DNA of 64,000 nt from Diphasiastrum complanatum (Eukaryota; Streptophyta; Lycopodiopsida; Lycopodiales; Lycopodiaceae), in assembly GCA_029204225.1 (NCBI GenBank), contig CM055093.1, forward strand, positions 7,079,315 to 7,143,314, in the 5' to 3' direction. The notes under the pieces are model-generated. The model did no database searches. It saw only the letters and a program-made list of their open reading frames with translations, and was not told the origin of the DNA. Below are positions 47,792-60,630 of this stretch, piece after piece. Positions within the stretch are counted from its first letter, which is position 1. Each line of letters opens with the position of its first letter. Both the position numbers and the translations under genes were made by a program.

Positions 47792-48632
47792 TGTTGAAAT
47801 AGTCACTTCCAACTTGATGTACTTTATTAATCTTGAGATCTAAGTTCATGATGAGATCTCACACGTGCGGAGCCTATTCCCACGTGTGAAAGAATGTACA
47901 AAATGTAATTTTAAATAATTAGATTCATTTTGGTTCAATCTAATCTACACAAGTGTGAACTTGACAGTGACTGGAATCTATGAAAAAGTCACTTTGACCA
48001 ATTTCCATCTATTTAGCTTGCACTTCCATGTGAATGAGTAAATGCTCCCACATGTCAAGTTGTTGTTCACATGTGTGGATCAGGTTGTAGAGGATAAGAT
48101 TTAGATATTCCACTAGATCCTATTTTAAAGGGAATATTTCTATAATTGTGGAAGACTAGCTTTTTTGTTTCTAGCTAATGAGAATAATCAACTTTGGACA
48201 ATGAGCATATTTGTCTCCTATTGGTGGATCTAGATGATTAGGCACTCTTCACACGTGTGAAGGCCTGCTGGATAGTACACAGCTCGTGGATGTACTTGAT
48301 CTATAAAGAGATCATCCATTTCAATAGAAAGTTGGTGAGAGATTTACAATCTAGTAATTTGCTTGTAATTCACACATTTGTTTTGTGTTTTGATGTTTGG
48401 AATGGTTTTGTATGCTAATGTAAGTTACTCTCTATTTACAGTCTGTACAGTGATTGTCCTCCACATGTGTGAGGCTGCCCTTGTGTGTTTTTGATAATTA
48501 CATCCATTGCTAAAATCATAGTGCATTGTGTCTAGATCAAGATCTAGTGTCTAGAACTTGATAGATATTTGGATTAGGCAATCAATAACTCTTGTAGATT
48601 GATTTGTAGGATCAGTCATTGTCCTTGTTTCA
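47792..48632 (+). repeat. copia-type LTR (3' LTR of a lost element or solo LTR)
   Basis: Preceded by polypurine-like gatgaggag and starting TGTTGAAA, with an end at or near CA 48632: about 841 bp, similar to the E LTR in length and in the late phrase 'gatctagtgtctagaa-ttgatagat'. Palindrome TTCACACGTGTGAA at 48248-48261, and cccacgtgtgaaa near 47879. No target duplication was found, and no copia coding sequence lies to the left, so the element body is lost. Confidence 0.65.
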
Positions 48633-48652
48633 AAAATTTATCATTGATTTCA

Positions 48653-49165
48653 GGACTCGGCCGCTCACGATTGAACTAGAAAGGCTCGGTCGAGATGTCA
48701 GTGCAATGACTCGGTTGAGATTTGATAAGTGGGCTCGGGCGAGATGACACTGCAAGGACTCGATTGAGATTAGACTGAGAAGACTCGGGAGACTGGTCGG
48801 TTGCGATCGAGATTGGACTAAGAGACTTGGTTGAGATCTGACTGAGAGACTTGGAATGAGAAACTCGGTCGAGATCAGTGGGTTGAGAGACGTGGTTGAG
48901 ATTGGATTGAGAGACTCATGACTGAGAGAGTTGGTCGAGATCTGATGTGTAGGACCTGATTGAGAATTGTATCCTAGGACTCGGTCGAGATGGTAAGTCA
49001 GGACTCGGTCGAGAGCTAATGTTAGGAACTCAGTCGAGATGTGATATATGGCTCAGCTCAGTCCAGATGGAAGTCGTTGGACTCAGGTAGGGGTGGAACT
49101 TGAAGACTCGGTTGAGGACGGAGCCAAGGACTCGGTTGAAACCATAGTAATGGTCTGGTTGAGAT
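48653..49165. repeat. minisatellite, core GACTCGGTCGAGAT
   Basis: About 18-20 degenerate units of 20-35 bp, each with a core near gactcggtcgagat (variants ttggttgagat, actcggttgag) and a variable spacer such as ctgactgaga or taagtca. TCGA is itself palindromic. The stretch begins directly after the LTR and is richer in CG than its surroundings. No long frame is conserved across units. Confidence 0.85.
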
Positions 49166-49239
49166 GTAGAATGTGAAGTTTCAAGAACTGTTTGGAGCAC
49201 ACAGAGTTCACGATTTTGATTGGGTTGTATGTGTGCAGT

Positions 49240-49303
49240 GGTGGCAACAATGCCAAATGTTTTGATTGCCACCACTGTTACAATGGTGGCAACAATGCCA
49301 AAT
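49240..49303. repeat. direct repeats flanking a hairpin
   Basis: 'gtggcaacaatgccaaatgtt' (one base more than quoted elsewhere) occurs at about 49241 and 49281. Between them 'tgccaccactg' and 'caatggtggca' form an inverted repeat with one mismatch around a 3-base loop. Confidence 0.75.
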
Positions 49304-50466
49304 GTTCACAGATTCTATCACTGAGAATCTGTTAAACGATTGGTTTACTTATTTCTTATCTCTGGTTACAAGATGTTTATGTCTCCCGTTACTAGATGGT
49401 TTGGCATTCTTAATGTGTTCTTCTTAATACATTGCCAGATCAGGTAGAAAGATTCGACTTATGTTGTAGTATATTTAATCCAGCCTGTCAGTGGATTTCT
49501 CAGATCACATTCACTCCATAAGCACTCACAAAAATAAAGAACTATGCAAGCCTAGACCATCCATCTAAAGATAAACATGCATTGCAGATGAACTCCATTC
49601 AATCCTTACTTCTAGCTACTGTAAAACATTCAGAAAACAATCAAGCTTAGATTAATCTAACAAATCAACAGAATGAGAGAAACAAGAAACAAGAAACTAA
49701 CTAACAAGCAATCAAAGAGCAAGGATCAAGAAATAACCATTTCTTGATTCTTGGTCTTTTCAAGAACATCAAGAACTAGACTATTAGAAAATATGCAAGA
49801 TCTACACTACATAATCCAGCCTATTTAGTTTACTTGAAGCTTGTTTCAAATCAAGAACAAGAAAGCAAGAATCTAATCCACTCTACTTCCACAAACATAA
49901 TGAAAAACAATAAATCTACTCTAATTCCACAACTACATTAAGGTAGGAAGGCAAGATCATAAAAGCTTCACTCAAGAACACCAACATGATCATGGAGCTA
50001 AGATGAAGGCTCAAAAACTCGTGGAGGATCTTTCTCGTTAAAGCAAGAGCAAGAGCATTACAATAAAAAGCTCCTTCACAAGAGAGGGAGGCTCTTAAAT
50101 AAGCCAAAGAACTGCCCATGTGGAGCCTAAGTGGCAATTCCACAAATTGCAATTTACAAGTGGAATCAGCTCCTCCACTAGAGGTCACCATCAAAAGGTG
50201 GCTCACTCTATTTTATTTAAGAGGGGTCTACCACACATTAGAGGAGTTCTCAATATCAAAAAGACCTGCCATGTAGGATAAAGAAAAATATCAAAATAAA
50301 AAAAACACTATTGTTTATCTGCTTGTCCCCACCACTCTTGAGGCCTCCCCAACTCCCAATGATCTAACCATAGTGTCTATAGTCACAGTTAAGAACTCTA
50401 AATTGTTCACAGTTTAACTTGTCTAAATTCAAAAACATTCTCTCCATTGGTTACGAAGAGGGCAAT
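49304..50466. other. AT-rich stretch, nothing recognised
   Basis: No family-like frame; a Ser/Leu-rich open frame at 49916-50206 (minus) shows no motif that I know. Confidence 0.4.
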
Positions 50467-50655
50467 CTTTCTTTGGATCTAGAATATGACCGCCATCCCC
50501 AAATTCGAATCAGAAAAAATAGCAAAATGTATCAATATGCATTCCTTGCACTTGAATGAAAATATAAGCGCCATCTCCAAATATGAACGCCATCTTCATA
50601 TTGGAATGGAAATATGAGCGCCATCTTCAAATATGAGTGCCATCTTCAAGCATAA
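50467..50655. repeat. short degenerate tandem repeat 'atatgagcgccatcttcaa'
   Basis: Five or so units of 19-40 bp with the phrase gcgccatcttcaaatatga, near 50488, 50570, 50587, 50620 and 50638. Confidence 0.7.
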
Positions 50656-50703
50656 AATAATGGAGATTGGATTGATGGTACAAAGTATATAATATAATTA
50701 AAG

Positions 50704-51398
50704 ATGAGTATTTTGTTTTGTTTTAAAAAACTTGTTCATAGTACTTTGATGCATCTGATTACTTTATTGTTTTTTTTTATGACATTGTATCATCTACATT
50801 TGGATATCCCTACTGATTTGGCACCTTTCCAGAGAAGAGGAGACAAAAGAATTCAAATATATGTTGAGGATTGTTCTCATTATAGGGCAGAAGGAAAGAA
50901 GAACTTGGATTTGTGGACAGATGGAACATTATATCCTCAAAATCCAAGCACTTTGACACATCCCACATTCTCTTCAGTAACTCATTTAGTTACATGGATA
51001 TGCAAGGGGCATATTGGATTACTAGGATATTGTGAGAGATTGTAGAACCATGGAAAAGAACTTTATATGAATAAAATTCACTTTTTATAATGTGAGATAA
51101 TATGGATATTATCTTATTGTCAGAATAGAAATTGTCTTCTCCAAAAGACGTTAGAGAAAGAAGAACAACTTAAAAGAAATAATGAATCATTACAGAAGAT
51201 AACAATCAATATCAAATCAGAACTAGAGCAAATGCAATCAATCTTACAATCTCTTCGAATTGAAAACTTACAATTACTGAAGGATGTGGAATTGGCTAAG
51301 AAGAAGGCTGAAAATAAGAAGCGAAAGCGACAAAGTTGCAAGGATATTCAAACTCTTTCAAAAGGAGGTTATCGAAATAGAAGGATTCATGTATTCAA
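50704..51398 (+). pseudogene. 5' exons of an unidentified spliced gene (left of element G)
   Basis: The clear exon is 51124-51398: acceptor ttattgtcag, then a continuous coiled-coil frame (KTLEKEEQLKRNNESLQK, LQSLRIENLQLLKDVELAKK) ending in a basic run KKAENKKRKRQS and RRIHVFK, and donor AA|GTAAGC. An upstream frame (about 50800-51045, with PFQRRGDKRIQIYVED and HLVTWICKGHIGLL) probably belongs to the same gene, but its splice sites are unclear and it ends in TAG. The gene resumes after element G at 57874. Function unknown; the right-hand part suggests a transposase-like protein. Confidence 0.5.
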
Positions 51399-51485
51399 GT
51401 AAGCATATTCTAATTTTTGTAACTTAATCAATGACATTTGGATTTAATTTCAGCTATGGTGATACTCTGCTAACTATCTGTTTTT

Positions 51486-52278
51486 TGACAAAATTTCTAG
51501 AATTCACACGTGTGGGGAAGATGCACAAGTGTGATAGATCTAATTAAGCTTTATGATTAGCACAATAACTTGATTCTAGATTGATTAACAAGATCTAGTA
51601 CAGAAGTTATGGCTTAACCACAATCTAGCATGCTAAGCAACAGAGAATGATAGCAATGAATCATAAATGAGCAAAAGTACAAGAAATTAGTGTATTAGCA
51701 TTAGCCTCAACATGAGTTAGAGAGAGAGAGAGAAATAGAGAGATAACAAGCAAAAATTGTGTTGATCCAAATTGGCAAGAGATAGCTATAAAGCTTTGGT
51801 TCTTCATCAAAAATTAAGGAGAGCTACACATATTTATGGAGTTTAAGGTAGCTCGAGGTAGAACCACATCCATCCATCATTTAATGACATCTAAAGTGAA
51901 AACTAGAGTCTATGTGACATTTGTCACATCTCATGCATAAATTTCTACCAACTTTTTCCAAGTGTCCTAGTTTTAACTAGAAATGTACAAATCATCATGC
52001 ATGTGTCCATTTCACTTTGTGCATGCCTTGCATGTCACTGTGGATCACTTACAATAAATGCATGTGAATTGCCACGAGTTTCTACAAGCATAATTTTGCT
52101 AATTCTATGTCTACAATCTATATGCAAGTTGTACTCATCAATCCAGATATGACATATCCATGTAGCTCGAGTTCTATCTAGGCCAAACTTGGCACTTGCA
52201 TTTATGAACAACATACTTGCATGGTACAATGTTTGTAGCAAGCCTAAAGTCAAGATGGATTATTTTTCCATTTCAACA
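51486..52278 (-). repeat. 3' LTR of element G
   Basis: 793 bp, plus-strand TGACAAAATT to TTTCAACA. CACACGTGTG at 51505-51514. Its GA tract is short and interrupted (about 51717-51745), unlike the partner LTR. Confidence 0.92.
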
Positions 52279-52295
52279 CTCCTCCTAAAAACAAT

Positions 52296-55200
52296 CTATA
52301 TTGACTTGAACATGGATCTTGGTATTACTCCAAGATTGGCTCTATGCTTGATGAAGGAACTCTTGCTCAAAGGTTTGGTGAGCATATCAGCAATACAAGA
52401 TGATGTGTCAATGTGCTCCAAGTAGATTTCCCCTCCAATGAGCTTCTCTCTCACGAAGTCATGTGCAACTTCGATATGCTTGATCCTTGCATGGAATATT
52501 AGGTTGTTGGCAAGAGCTTGGGCTGAAATGTTGTCGCACATGATCATAGGTAGATCATCTTCCATAATTATCTTTAGCTCCACTAGCATCCTCTTGATCC
52601 AAAGCGCTTCCTTTGTTGTTGTACTGAGTGCCTTATATTTAGCTTCACAAGATGAGAGTGATACAGTATCTTGCTTTTTGGAAAGCCAAGATATCAAGTT
52701 TCCTCCAAGATATATGACATAAGCACTTGTAGATTTTTGATCTGCTCTATCACTTGCAAAATCCTAGTCAGAATAACCAACAATAGAAAGATCTTCACTT
52801 TATACAATAAACCATAATCAAAAGTTGAAGATATGTATCTAAGCACTCTCTTGGCCATTTTCCAATGATAAATAGTAGGATTTTGCATAGCTTGGCTCAA
52901 CTTATGAACACTAAAGCTTATGTCAGGTAGCTATTGTGAGCCAAATTAAGAAGCCTATAAGACTTCTAAAAGTGTGATGTCCACAAAGGATCTTTCATCA
53001 CCTTTGTTAGGGTCTTTTACATTTGGCTCCATAGGAGTTTCTATACTCTTACAATCTAACATATTGAACTTTTTTAACATTGAAAGAGCATACTTGGATT
53101 GGCATACAAAAGTTTTATCTTTAAGAAAGTCAATTTCTAATCCTAGTATGTAGTGAATTTTTCCAAGATCTTGCATCTTAAACTCTTTTCCAAGTGCAAT
53201 CTTGGTTTCCTCAACTAACTTGATACAACTTCTTGTTAGAATGATATCATCAACATAAATAAGAAGGATAACAATATCTTTATCAAAAAACTTGACATAC
53301 AAGGAATGATCATAGTTACTAAGATTAAATCCTAGTGACTCAAGAAAAGTTTTAAGTCAAGAATACCATGACCTTGGAGCTTGCTTTAGTCCATATAGAC
53401 TTTTGAAGAGCAAGCAAACATTGTCTATGTCATGGATGAATCCAATAGGCTGATCTATATAAATCTCTTCTTCTAGATATCCATTTAAAAATGCATTAGA
53501 GACATCTAGTTGAAGAGCTTGACAATTGAGAAAACAAGCAATAGAAACTATGATTCTAATTGATACCATCTTTGCAACTGGAGCAAAAGTCTCCTCATAA
53601 TCAAGTCCATAAACTTGAGCAAAATCTTTAGCACAAAGTCTAGCCTTGTACTTGTTGATTGTGCCATCTTGATTATACTTGACTCGAAAAACCCACTTGC
53701 AACCAATGGTGTGCTTGTTGGATGGAAGATTCACAAGCTCCCATGTCTTGTTGGCCATCAAAGCATCATATTCCTCCTTCATAGAAAGATACCATTCCTT
53801 CGAATTGAGTGCATCATATACATCCTTTGGCTCCTCATGTGAAATAAAATAAGCACAATTAGTGGAGTTGAGTTCCAATTGCTTGCCTCTATCTTCATAA
53901 GTAAGCCTCCTAGGCTCGGATCTTTCTCTTTGAGATCTCCTTGGTGAAAAGATTCGAGGTGACTTCTCCTCAATTCTCGGCCCCATCTCTCCATGATAGT
54001 TTTCAGGGGTGATGATTGGAGTATCTTTGTGAGAATCTTTGAACTCGGCCTCCTCGAGAATGTATTTTTGATCCTCATGGAATATAACATCCCTACTCTC
54101 AATTGTAGTTGAGGTAGAGAGAACAGATATTTTGTAAGCTTTTTTGTTGGATGCATATCCAACCATGATCCCTTTGATAGAATTAGGATCATCTCTTTTC
54201 CTTGTTTCCAAGGGCACATGAACAAAGCAAGCACAACCAAAAACTCTAAGGTGATCTACCTTAGGTTTCTTCTTAAACAAGACTTCAAAAGGTGATTTTC
54301 CAGCAAGTGCATTGTGAGATAATCTATTACACAAATATTTTGCACAATTTATAGCTTCACCCCAATATTCAATAGGCAAAGAAGCTTCAACTCATATTGC
54401 TATAGCACATTCACATAAAGATCTATTTTTCCTCTTAGCAACTCCATTTTGAGATGGAGAATAAGCACAAGAAAATTCTCTCTTTATTCCTTCACCTTCA
54501 CAATATTCATGAAACTTGTTGATGTATTCACCTCCTCCATCACATCTTAAAGCTTTAACTTTGAAAGAAAATTGTTTCTCAACATAAGCCTTGAAGATTA
54601 GGAAGTGATCAAATACCATAGCCTTTGAAGAAAGTAGATGCAACCAAGTATATCTAGTAAAGTCATCAATAAAGGTGACAAAACATGTTGCACCACCAAC
54701 ACTTTTAGAAGAGGAAAAATGAACATCCGAGTGTATAAGCTCCAAATGATGAGTAGTCTTGATAAAGACTTCTGATATGGCTTTCTATGTGATTTTGCAA
54801 TAGCACAAGCCTCGCAAGGCTTGAAATCCTTGGAAAGAGATTTTAGAAGACCAATAGCCTTCACTTTCTTGACCATAGAAGACATAGATTTAAAGTTAGG
54901 ATGCCCCAACCTTCTATGCCACAACTCCTCCTTAGATAACAAAGCAACTTCACAAAGGTTTGCATTCTCATAAGAATTCAACTTAAAAATTCCACCACAT
55001 CTAGATCCATCAGCTAGGATCTCATCATTTTTCTTGATAAAGCAAGTATTGGAGTTGAACTTTACATCACAACCATTATCAAGCAACTTTCCCACACTAA
55101 TTAAGTTCTTTGTAAGTTTTGGAATGAAAACAACATTAGAAAGTGCAAGAACTTTTGAAGAAGCAAATTTCAATAGAATGTTGCCAATTCCTTCTATAGA

Positions 55201-56210
55201 ACATTCATGATCATTAGCAGTGTAAATAGATCTCTTAAGTCCTTTGTAAGGTACAATTGAGTAAAAAAAACTCCTTTGAACAGCACATATGTGAATAAGC
55301 TCCACTATCTATGTACCAAGCTCCATTTTTCTTGAAAGGTGATGAAGAAAAACTAGACACCATGAGTGATCCTTCTCCATCACTAGCAACAGAATCTTCT
55401 TCAATCTCTTTGGAGAGATTTGCTTGCTTGAGTTGGTTTTCTTCTTAAAGCAATTAGAGGCATAGTGCCCCTTCTTGCCACAAAAGAAACACTTCACTTT
55501 CTACTTCTTGGTCTTGGAAGTAGAGGGATGAGATGAATCATCCTCTTCACCATCTTTGTCTCGATCTTTGGCTTTGTCTTAGTTGGATGCTTGAGAAAAC
55601 TGGTTCTTACTCCTTCATTTATGCTTGCCCTTGACAAAGAGGGCTTTGTCACTTCCACCATGCTCGAGTTTGTTCATCCTGGAAAGATTAGGCAACTCCT
55701 CCTTAATGGCAAAAGACTGAACAACATTATCATAGTCATCTTTCAAGTCATTTAAAATGACTTGAACTAGCTCATCTTGGTTAATAGTGACACCAACACA
55801 GGAAAGCTCTCTGTGTAAATCTTTAACACTCAGAACATAGTTTGATGCACTCTCATCACTTCTTTGGAAACTTTGGAAATTTGATTCCTAAGAGTGAGTA
55901 TTCTAGAAGTATTTTTTGCTTCGTAGATGAACTTAAGTGCATCCTAGGCATCTTTAGTTGTGGTGCATGATCCTATCTCTCTCAAAATTTCATTAGATAC
56001 ATTCATCTTAATGAAATGTAGAGCCATTCTAGCTCTCTTCCTATACTTAGGAATTTCAGACAGTGCTTGAGGCTCCTCCTCAACACCAATTACAATGTCC
56101 ATAACATCTTAGAGTATCAAAATAGACTCCATTCTAAACTTCTAAATTGAGTAATTAGAAGCATTTAGTCTTTCATGTGCTTCTAGAAGATATCCTCCCA
56201 GAGGTGCCAT
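52296..56210 (-). pseudogene. gag-pol: copia gag-pol polyprotein of element G
   Basis: Gag starts at ATG 56208-56210 (MAPLGGYLLEAHERLN) and is broken by stops such as TAG at a Trp position in YSIWK. CCHC knuckle CFFCGKKGHYASNC at 55450-55491; protease WYIDSGAYSHM near 55286-55319 (Ser to Tyr after DSGA); integrase zinc region LWHRRLGHPNFKS with CEACAIAKSH; core IHSDVHF and RCDGGGEY with NGVAKRKNRS, where the usual Glu of NGVAE reads Lys, a likely loss of the third catalytic residue; reverse transcriptase YEETFAPVAKM and YVDD at 53246-53257; RNase H SSCEAKYKAL, ending at TAG 52296. The longest undamaged piece is 53357-54379 (340 codons). Several frame breaks make it inactive. Confidence 0.9.
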
Positions 56211-56952
56211 TTAGATGAAGACTTCTTAGTTATTGGACTGCAATATGTTTGAGATTGTTCCAATCAGACTTTATGTTGCTGCTCTCTTTCATTATAGGTA
56301 TCTTCAAGAATGTACTACCTTCCTATGTGAAACACTTGCAGCTGTATTTGAGATGGATCTCAAATATTCCACAAGACAAGATTATCTAGATCAGACACAC
56401 AAAGTGGATTGAGACACTTTGGCAAGTTTGAATCCTACTTTTGGTACGTGTGAAATGCTTTAAAAGAAAACACTATTGACACTCAGAAAGCTCAAAGGGT
56501 GTTCAATTACTTTAAACTTAGTCTTGATCTTCAGTTTCTTGTGTAGGATGCTCAAAACAATGGACTCAGAACAAAGCAAGGTTGAATCAAATGAAAATGT
56601 TGTCACTCGGAGTTTGGATCTATCCCTATCCTCTTTAAGAGCTTATAACTCTTGATAGACACATCAAATTGATTTGGTTTCAAATTCTATGGAAAGTACA
56701 CATCATAAGCTTTTCACAAGCTATAACACCACTATCTTTGGATCTATAAGCAAGGAGATAGAAGGGACTGAAAATCTCTGATTTTCACATGTGCGAAATT
56801 CCAGAATTCCGTACTACCACTTTTCAGGTCTGAAAAATAAGATCCAAACACACTTCAGAGAAAGGTGAGAAAAAGTGTAAAACTGTATTTTTGCTTAATT
56901 TAGCTCTCAATTTCTTGTACAATCAGAGATGTTAGCATGAAAAGCTCAATTT

Positions 56953-56965
56953 GGCTCTAATACCA
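56953..56965 (-). other. primer binding site of element G
   Basis: Plus-strand ggctctaatacca, the complement of TGGTATTAGAGCC, which differs from the usual initiator-methionine-tRNA site by one base. Confidence 0.88.
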
Positions 56966-57864
<899 letters not shown>

Positions 57865-57873
57865 TTTTTACAG

Positions 57874-59120
57874 ATCTGCATTAGTAGCTCCTCGGAATAT
57901 TAAGGACAATGCTTCACTAGGAATGTTGTTTGTTGATAGGCAAATCCACTGAGTGTATCATGATGAACAATAGGAGTTCAAATGTAAAGTGCAAAATAAC
58001 AGAGTCTTTGATGGTGGACATTAAAATTTTTTTAGATAAGACTATAGTTCATAGTGCTTGTGATTTTGCAAGTATTAGTAGGGAAGCATATGCAACAATA
58101 TTTAAACTTATTAGAGAAGATTTTAAACAAGCTCGAATTAGAAAAGTCCCAATCCCAAGGTCATATCACTTGAAGAAAGAGAGGGATACATTAAACATAG
58201 GTATGCATAAGATCATTGGTACTCCATTTTATATTGAGGAGGTGTTTGAAACTGATGAAAGATCAATATCCTATAATTCATCAAACAGCTTATTTGTTGA
58301 TCTAAATTACTTGCTGAGATACATTGTCACATTCTATGATATAACCTTTGAAAAGGGGAATGGCAAAATAAACATAATACTTAAGTTAGATGAGTCAGAA
58401 ATTGTGAAAGGGCAAAAGATGGAGAGGGTTAGTATAACTCTCATGAATGGTGCACTATCACAAATAGAGGACCAAAAAGATTTCAGATTCAATGTCCAAT
58501 CCGAATATAATATATGGTGGTCGGCATCGTTTCAGGTAATTAGCCTCATCATTACATTAGATTCAGTGAATAGTATTAATTCATAGTAAACTAAGTTTGA
58601 TTAGTTCTTTGGACAGGTGCTGAAGGAGGATCATGATATATTATCATGGATATTCTCAAGGACATCTTATCCTAGGATCATCAAGAACCATATGGATGGA
58701 GGATTTCTCAATGTTGTAGGAGTGAGAGACATCATTGTTGAATGGCACTTAGCAGGTGATTTGAAAACATTGAAATGCATGTATAATGTCTCTCATGGTA
58801 CTACAATAAACACCCTTGTTTGTACTGATGTTACTAGGAGTACAAGAATCACTAGATAATATGCAGATCCAAATTGGAAGCCTGTGCTCCCTATTCCCTT
58901 GAAAAATGTGCATGTTTGCACTCTTCATGCAGAAGGTAGATTAGTAGAAAAGATCATTTATCTTCATATAGTTTTGCCTTGGAATAGTAAGCCAGCATCA
59001 TCCGCAAAGGAAGCTCTCTCTCGATTAGAAGAAGTGTTATCGAAAGCAGGACTTCATAAGGGACATGTCAAAATTTACAATGATGAAAAGCTTTCAGGAA
59101 GACAAGAAATATGCCAACTA
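57874..59120 (+). pseudogene. 3' exons of an unidentified gene with transposase-like wording (right of element G)
   Basis: After acceptor tttttacag the exon opens SALVAPRNIKDNAS in phase with the exon at 51124-51398, then a frameshift near 57930 leads to a frame of about 200 codons (KIIGTPFYIEEVFETDER, INIILKLDESEIVKGQK). Splice donor TTTCAG|GTAATT at 58536; acceptor ggacag before 58617; the next exon reads VVGVRDIIVEWHLAGDLKTL and, after one TAA at 58857, NVHVCTLHAEGRLVEKIIYLH, ending near 59120. The spaced acidic residues (LKLDES, WHLAGDLK) could be an RNase-H-fold nuclease core. From memory, similar wording occurs in uncharacterised transposon-like proteins of animals and plants, but I cannot confirm this. 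Copia sequence replaces the 3' end at about 59150. Confidence 0.5.
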
Positions 59121-59149
59121 AGCGTGGAGGCTCAATCATGGAGTTTTAC

Positions 59150-60063
59150 GATAGATACTTCTCGAGTTCTAGAGATTTTGGCATATTGTATGAGGTGTCA
59201 TCACCTAACTTGTTTGGATTTTCATATTTGAACTTTGCTGGAAATCAAATGGATAGGAAATCCATAAGTGCACATTGTATTTTCATAGGTGATAGAGCTA
59301 TATCATGGATGTCAAATAAACAAGCCACTATCTCATTGTCATCTAGGGAGGCCGAGTACAAAGCACTTACTCATTGCACAAAAGGGATGGTATGGATCAA
59401 GAGGATGATCAAGGATCATCACTTGTTGGATTTTTCAGAGAGCCCAATCATCTTTTGTGACAACCTATTAGCCCAAAAGTTGGCAAGCAATCCTATATTT
59501 CATACTAGGAGCAAGCATATTGAGGTGGCATATCACCTTGTGAGGGAGCAAGTCATGGCAAAGGAGGTGGAGCTTTAGCATGTTTCTTCAAGGGAATGTG
59601 TAGCTGATACCTTCACCAAAGCATTGGGAAAAGACTTGTTTATGAAGCATAGGACTTCACTTGGAGTATTCTCAAAGTCTATGCTAAAACTAGTTGAAGA
59701 GGGAGTGTGAGAAATTTCAACTAGTTTGTTATTTTGGTCATATTTGTATATTTGGCAATTGAGATCAACTTTCATATTAGACTTAGAGTTTGACTTTTCA
59801 AAGTTAATTAGCCTAAAGGCATTTGAATAAGCACTTTTAGAAAGTGTGGAAAATTGTAGTACACAAGTTTGGTAGATTCAAATTTGAATGTTGGAGACAT
59901 TGATCTAGTTCACATTAATGCTAGGGTTTGTATTATGGAGAGAAACCAAACTCATTAATGAGTCATGGATCTGCTATATATAGCTATACACTATATTGGT
60001 GATATCTTGCAATCTTGTGTGTAGAGTGCTCATTTTAAAGTATCCAAATTTAAAATGCTTCAA
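59150..60063 (+). mobile_element. copia 3' fragment: RNase H and partial 3' LTR
   Basis: The frame 59160-59578 has DFGILYEV, NFAGNQMDRKSISAH, SSREAEYKAL and HTRSKHIEVAYHLV, the copia RNase H domain, continuing past one TAG at 59576 (VSSRECVADTFTKAL) to TGA at 59708. The LTR starts TGTGAGAAAT at 59706 after gaagaggga-like purines. A TATA box (ctatatatagc) lies near 59972. The LTR end is uncertain (I give 60063). It is a different family from A, C, E and G: its LTR lacks the CACACGTGTG palindrome in what I can see. Confidence 0.8.
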
Positions 60064-60420
60064 ATAAATATATTGTAATGTTAAAAAAATGTTGTATTTT
60101 GCAAGAAAATAATTCAAGCTACAAAAATTTGGTCGATAGATTTTCATAAATAGCTTAAAATCAGCTTATATTGAATAATAATACTATTCAAAATAAAATC
60201 ATTAGATACACAACCACTAAAATAACTAAAAAATATTTTTTGCTTATTTAAAACAAAAGTTATAGTTTTTTGTTTGGAATTTTAAAAGTTTTTTAAATTA
60301 CAATTCTTGTATCCAAAAAATTATTTTTAAAATTATGATAAAAACTTTAATCAATATTTTTTAAAGTTTTAAATTTTTTAAAATCTTTATTTATACCTAC
60401 GTAAGTTCATTGAATATTTA
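60064..60420. other. very AT-rich stretch
   Basis: Long A and T runs with almost no G or C, e.g. around 60230-60400. No gene, and nothing that proves a matrix-attachment role. Confidence 0.5.
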
Positions 60421-60630
60421 AAACCAGTCTTGTTAAGATGTCATATGTTGTGTTGCACTTGAGTCGATATACCAACATTTAGAATCTAAATTGTTGTTCG
60501 TTTAGGCCATAAATAACTTTGGGTTGGATTTGTCTTTAGAAGCATCAGTGACTACAGTATGGACCTATTGGATTTGTCTTCAGAAACATCAGTGACTACA
60601 GTATGGATGATACTTTGAGGTGTTGGACTA
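60420..60630 (-). pseudogene. relic of a copia protease region
   Basis: The minus strand reads VVTDASKDKSNPKLFMA, then after a stop CWYIDSSATQHMTS, the copia protease motif with the active-site Gly changed to Ser (DSSAT where DSGAT is usual), then QDWF. Only about 70 codons survive. Confidence 0.6.
60524..60607. repeat. tandem duplication, 44-bp period
   Basis: 'ttggatttgtctt-agaa-catcagtgactacagtatgga' occurs at 60524 and 60568 with two differences, inside the protease relic. Confidence 0.9.

Noticed and set aside
47792-48632. Intact solo LTR with target duplication
   Set aside because: Flanks aggag and aaaaa do not match; the purine tract before it suggests the 3' end of a lost element.
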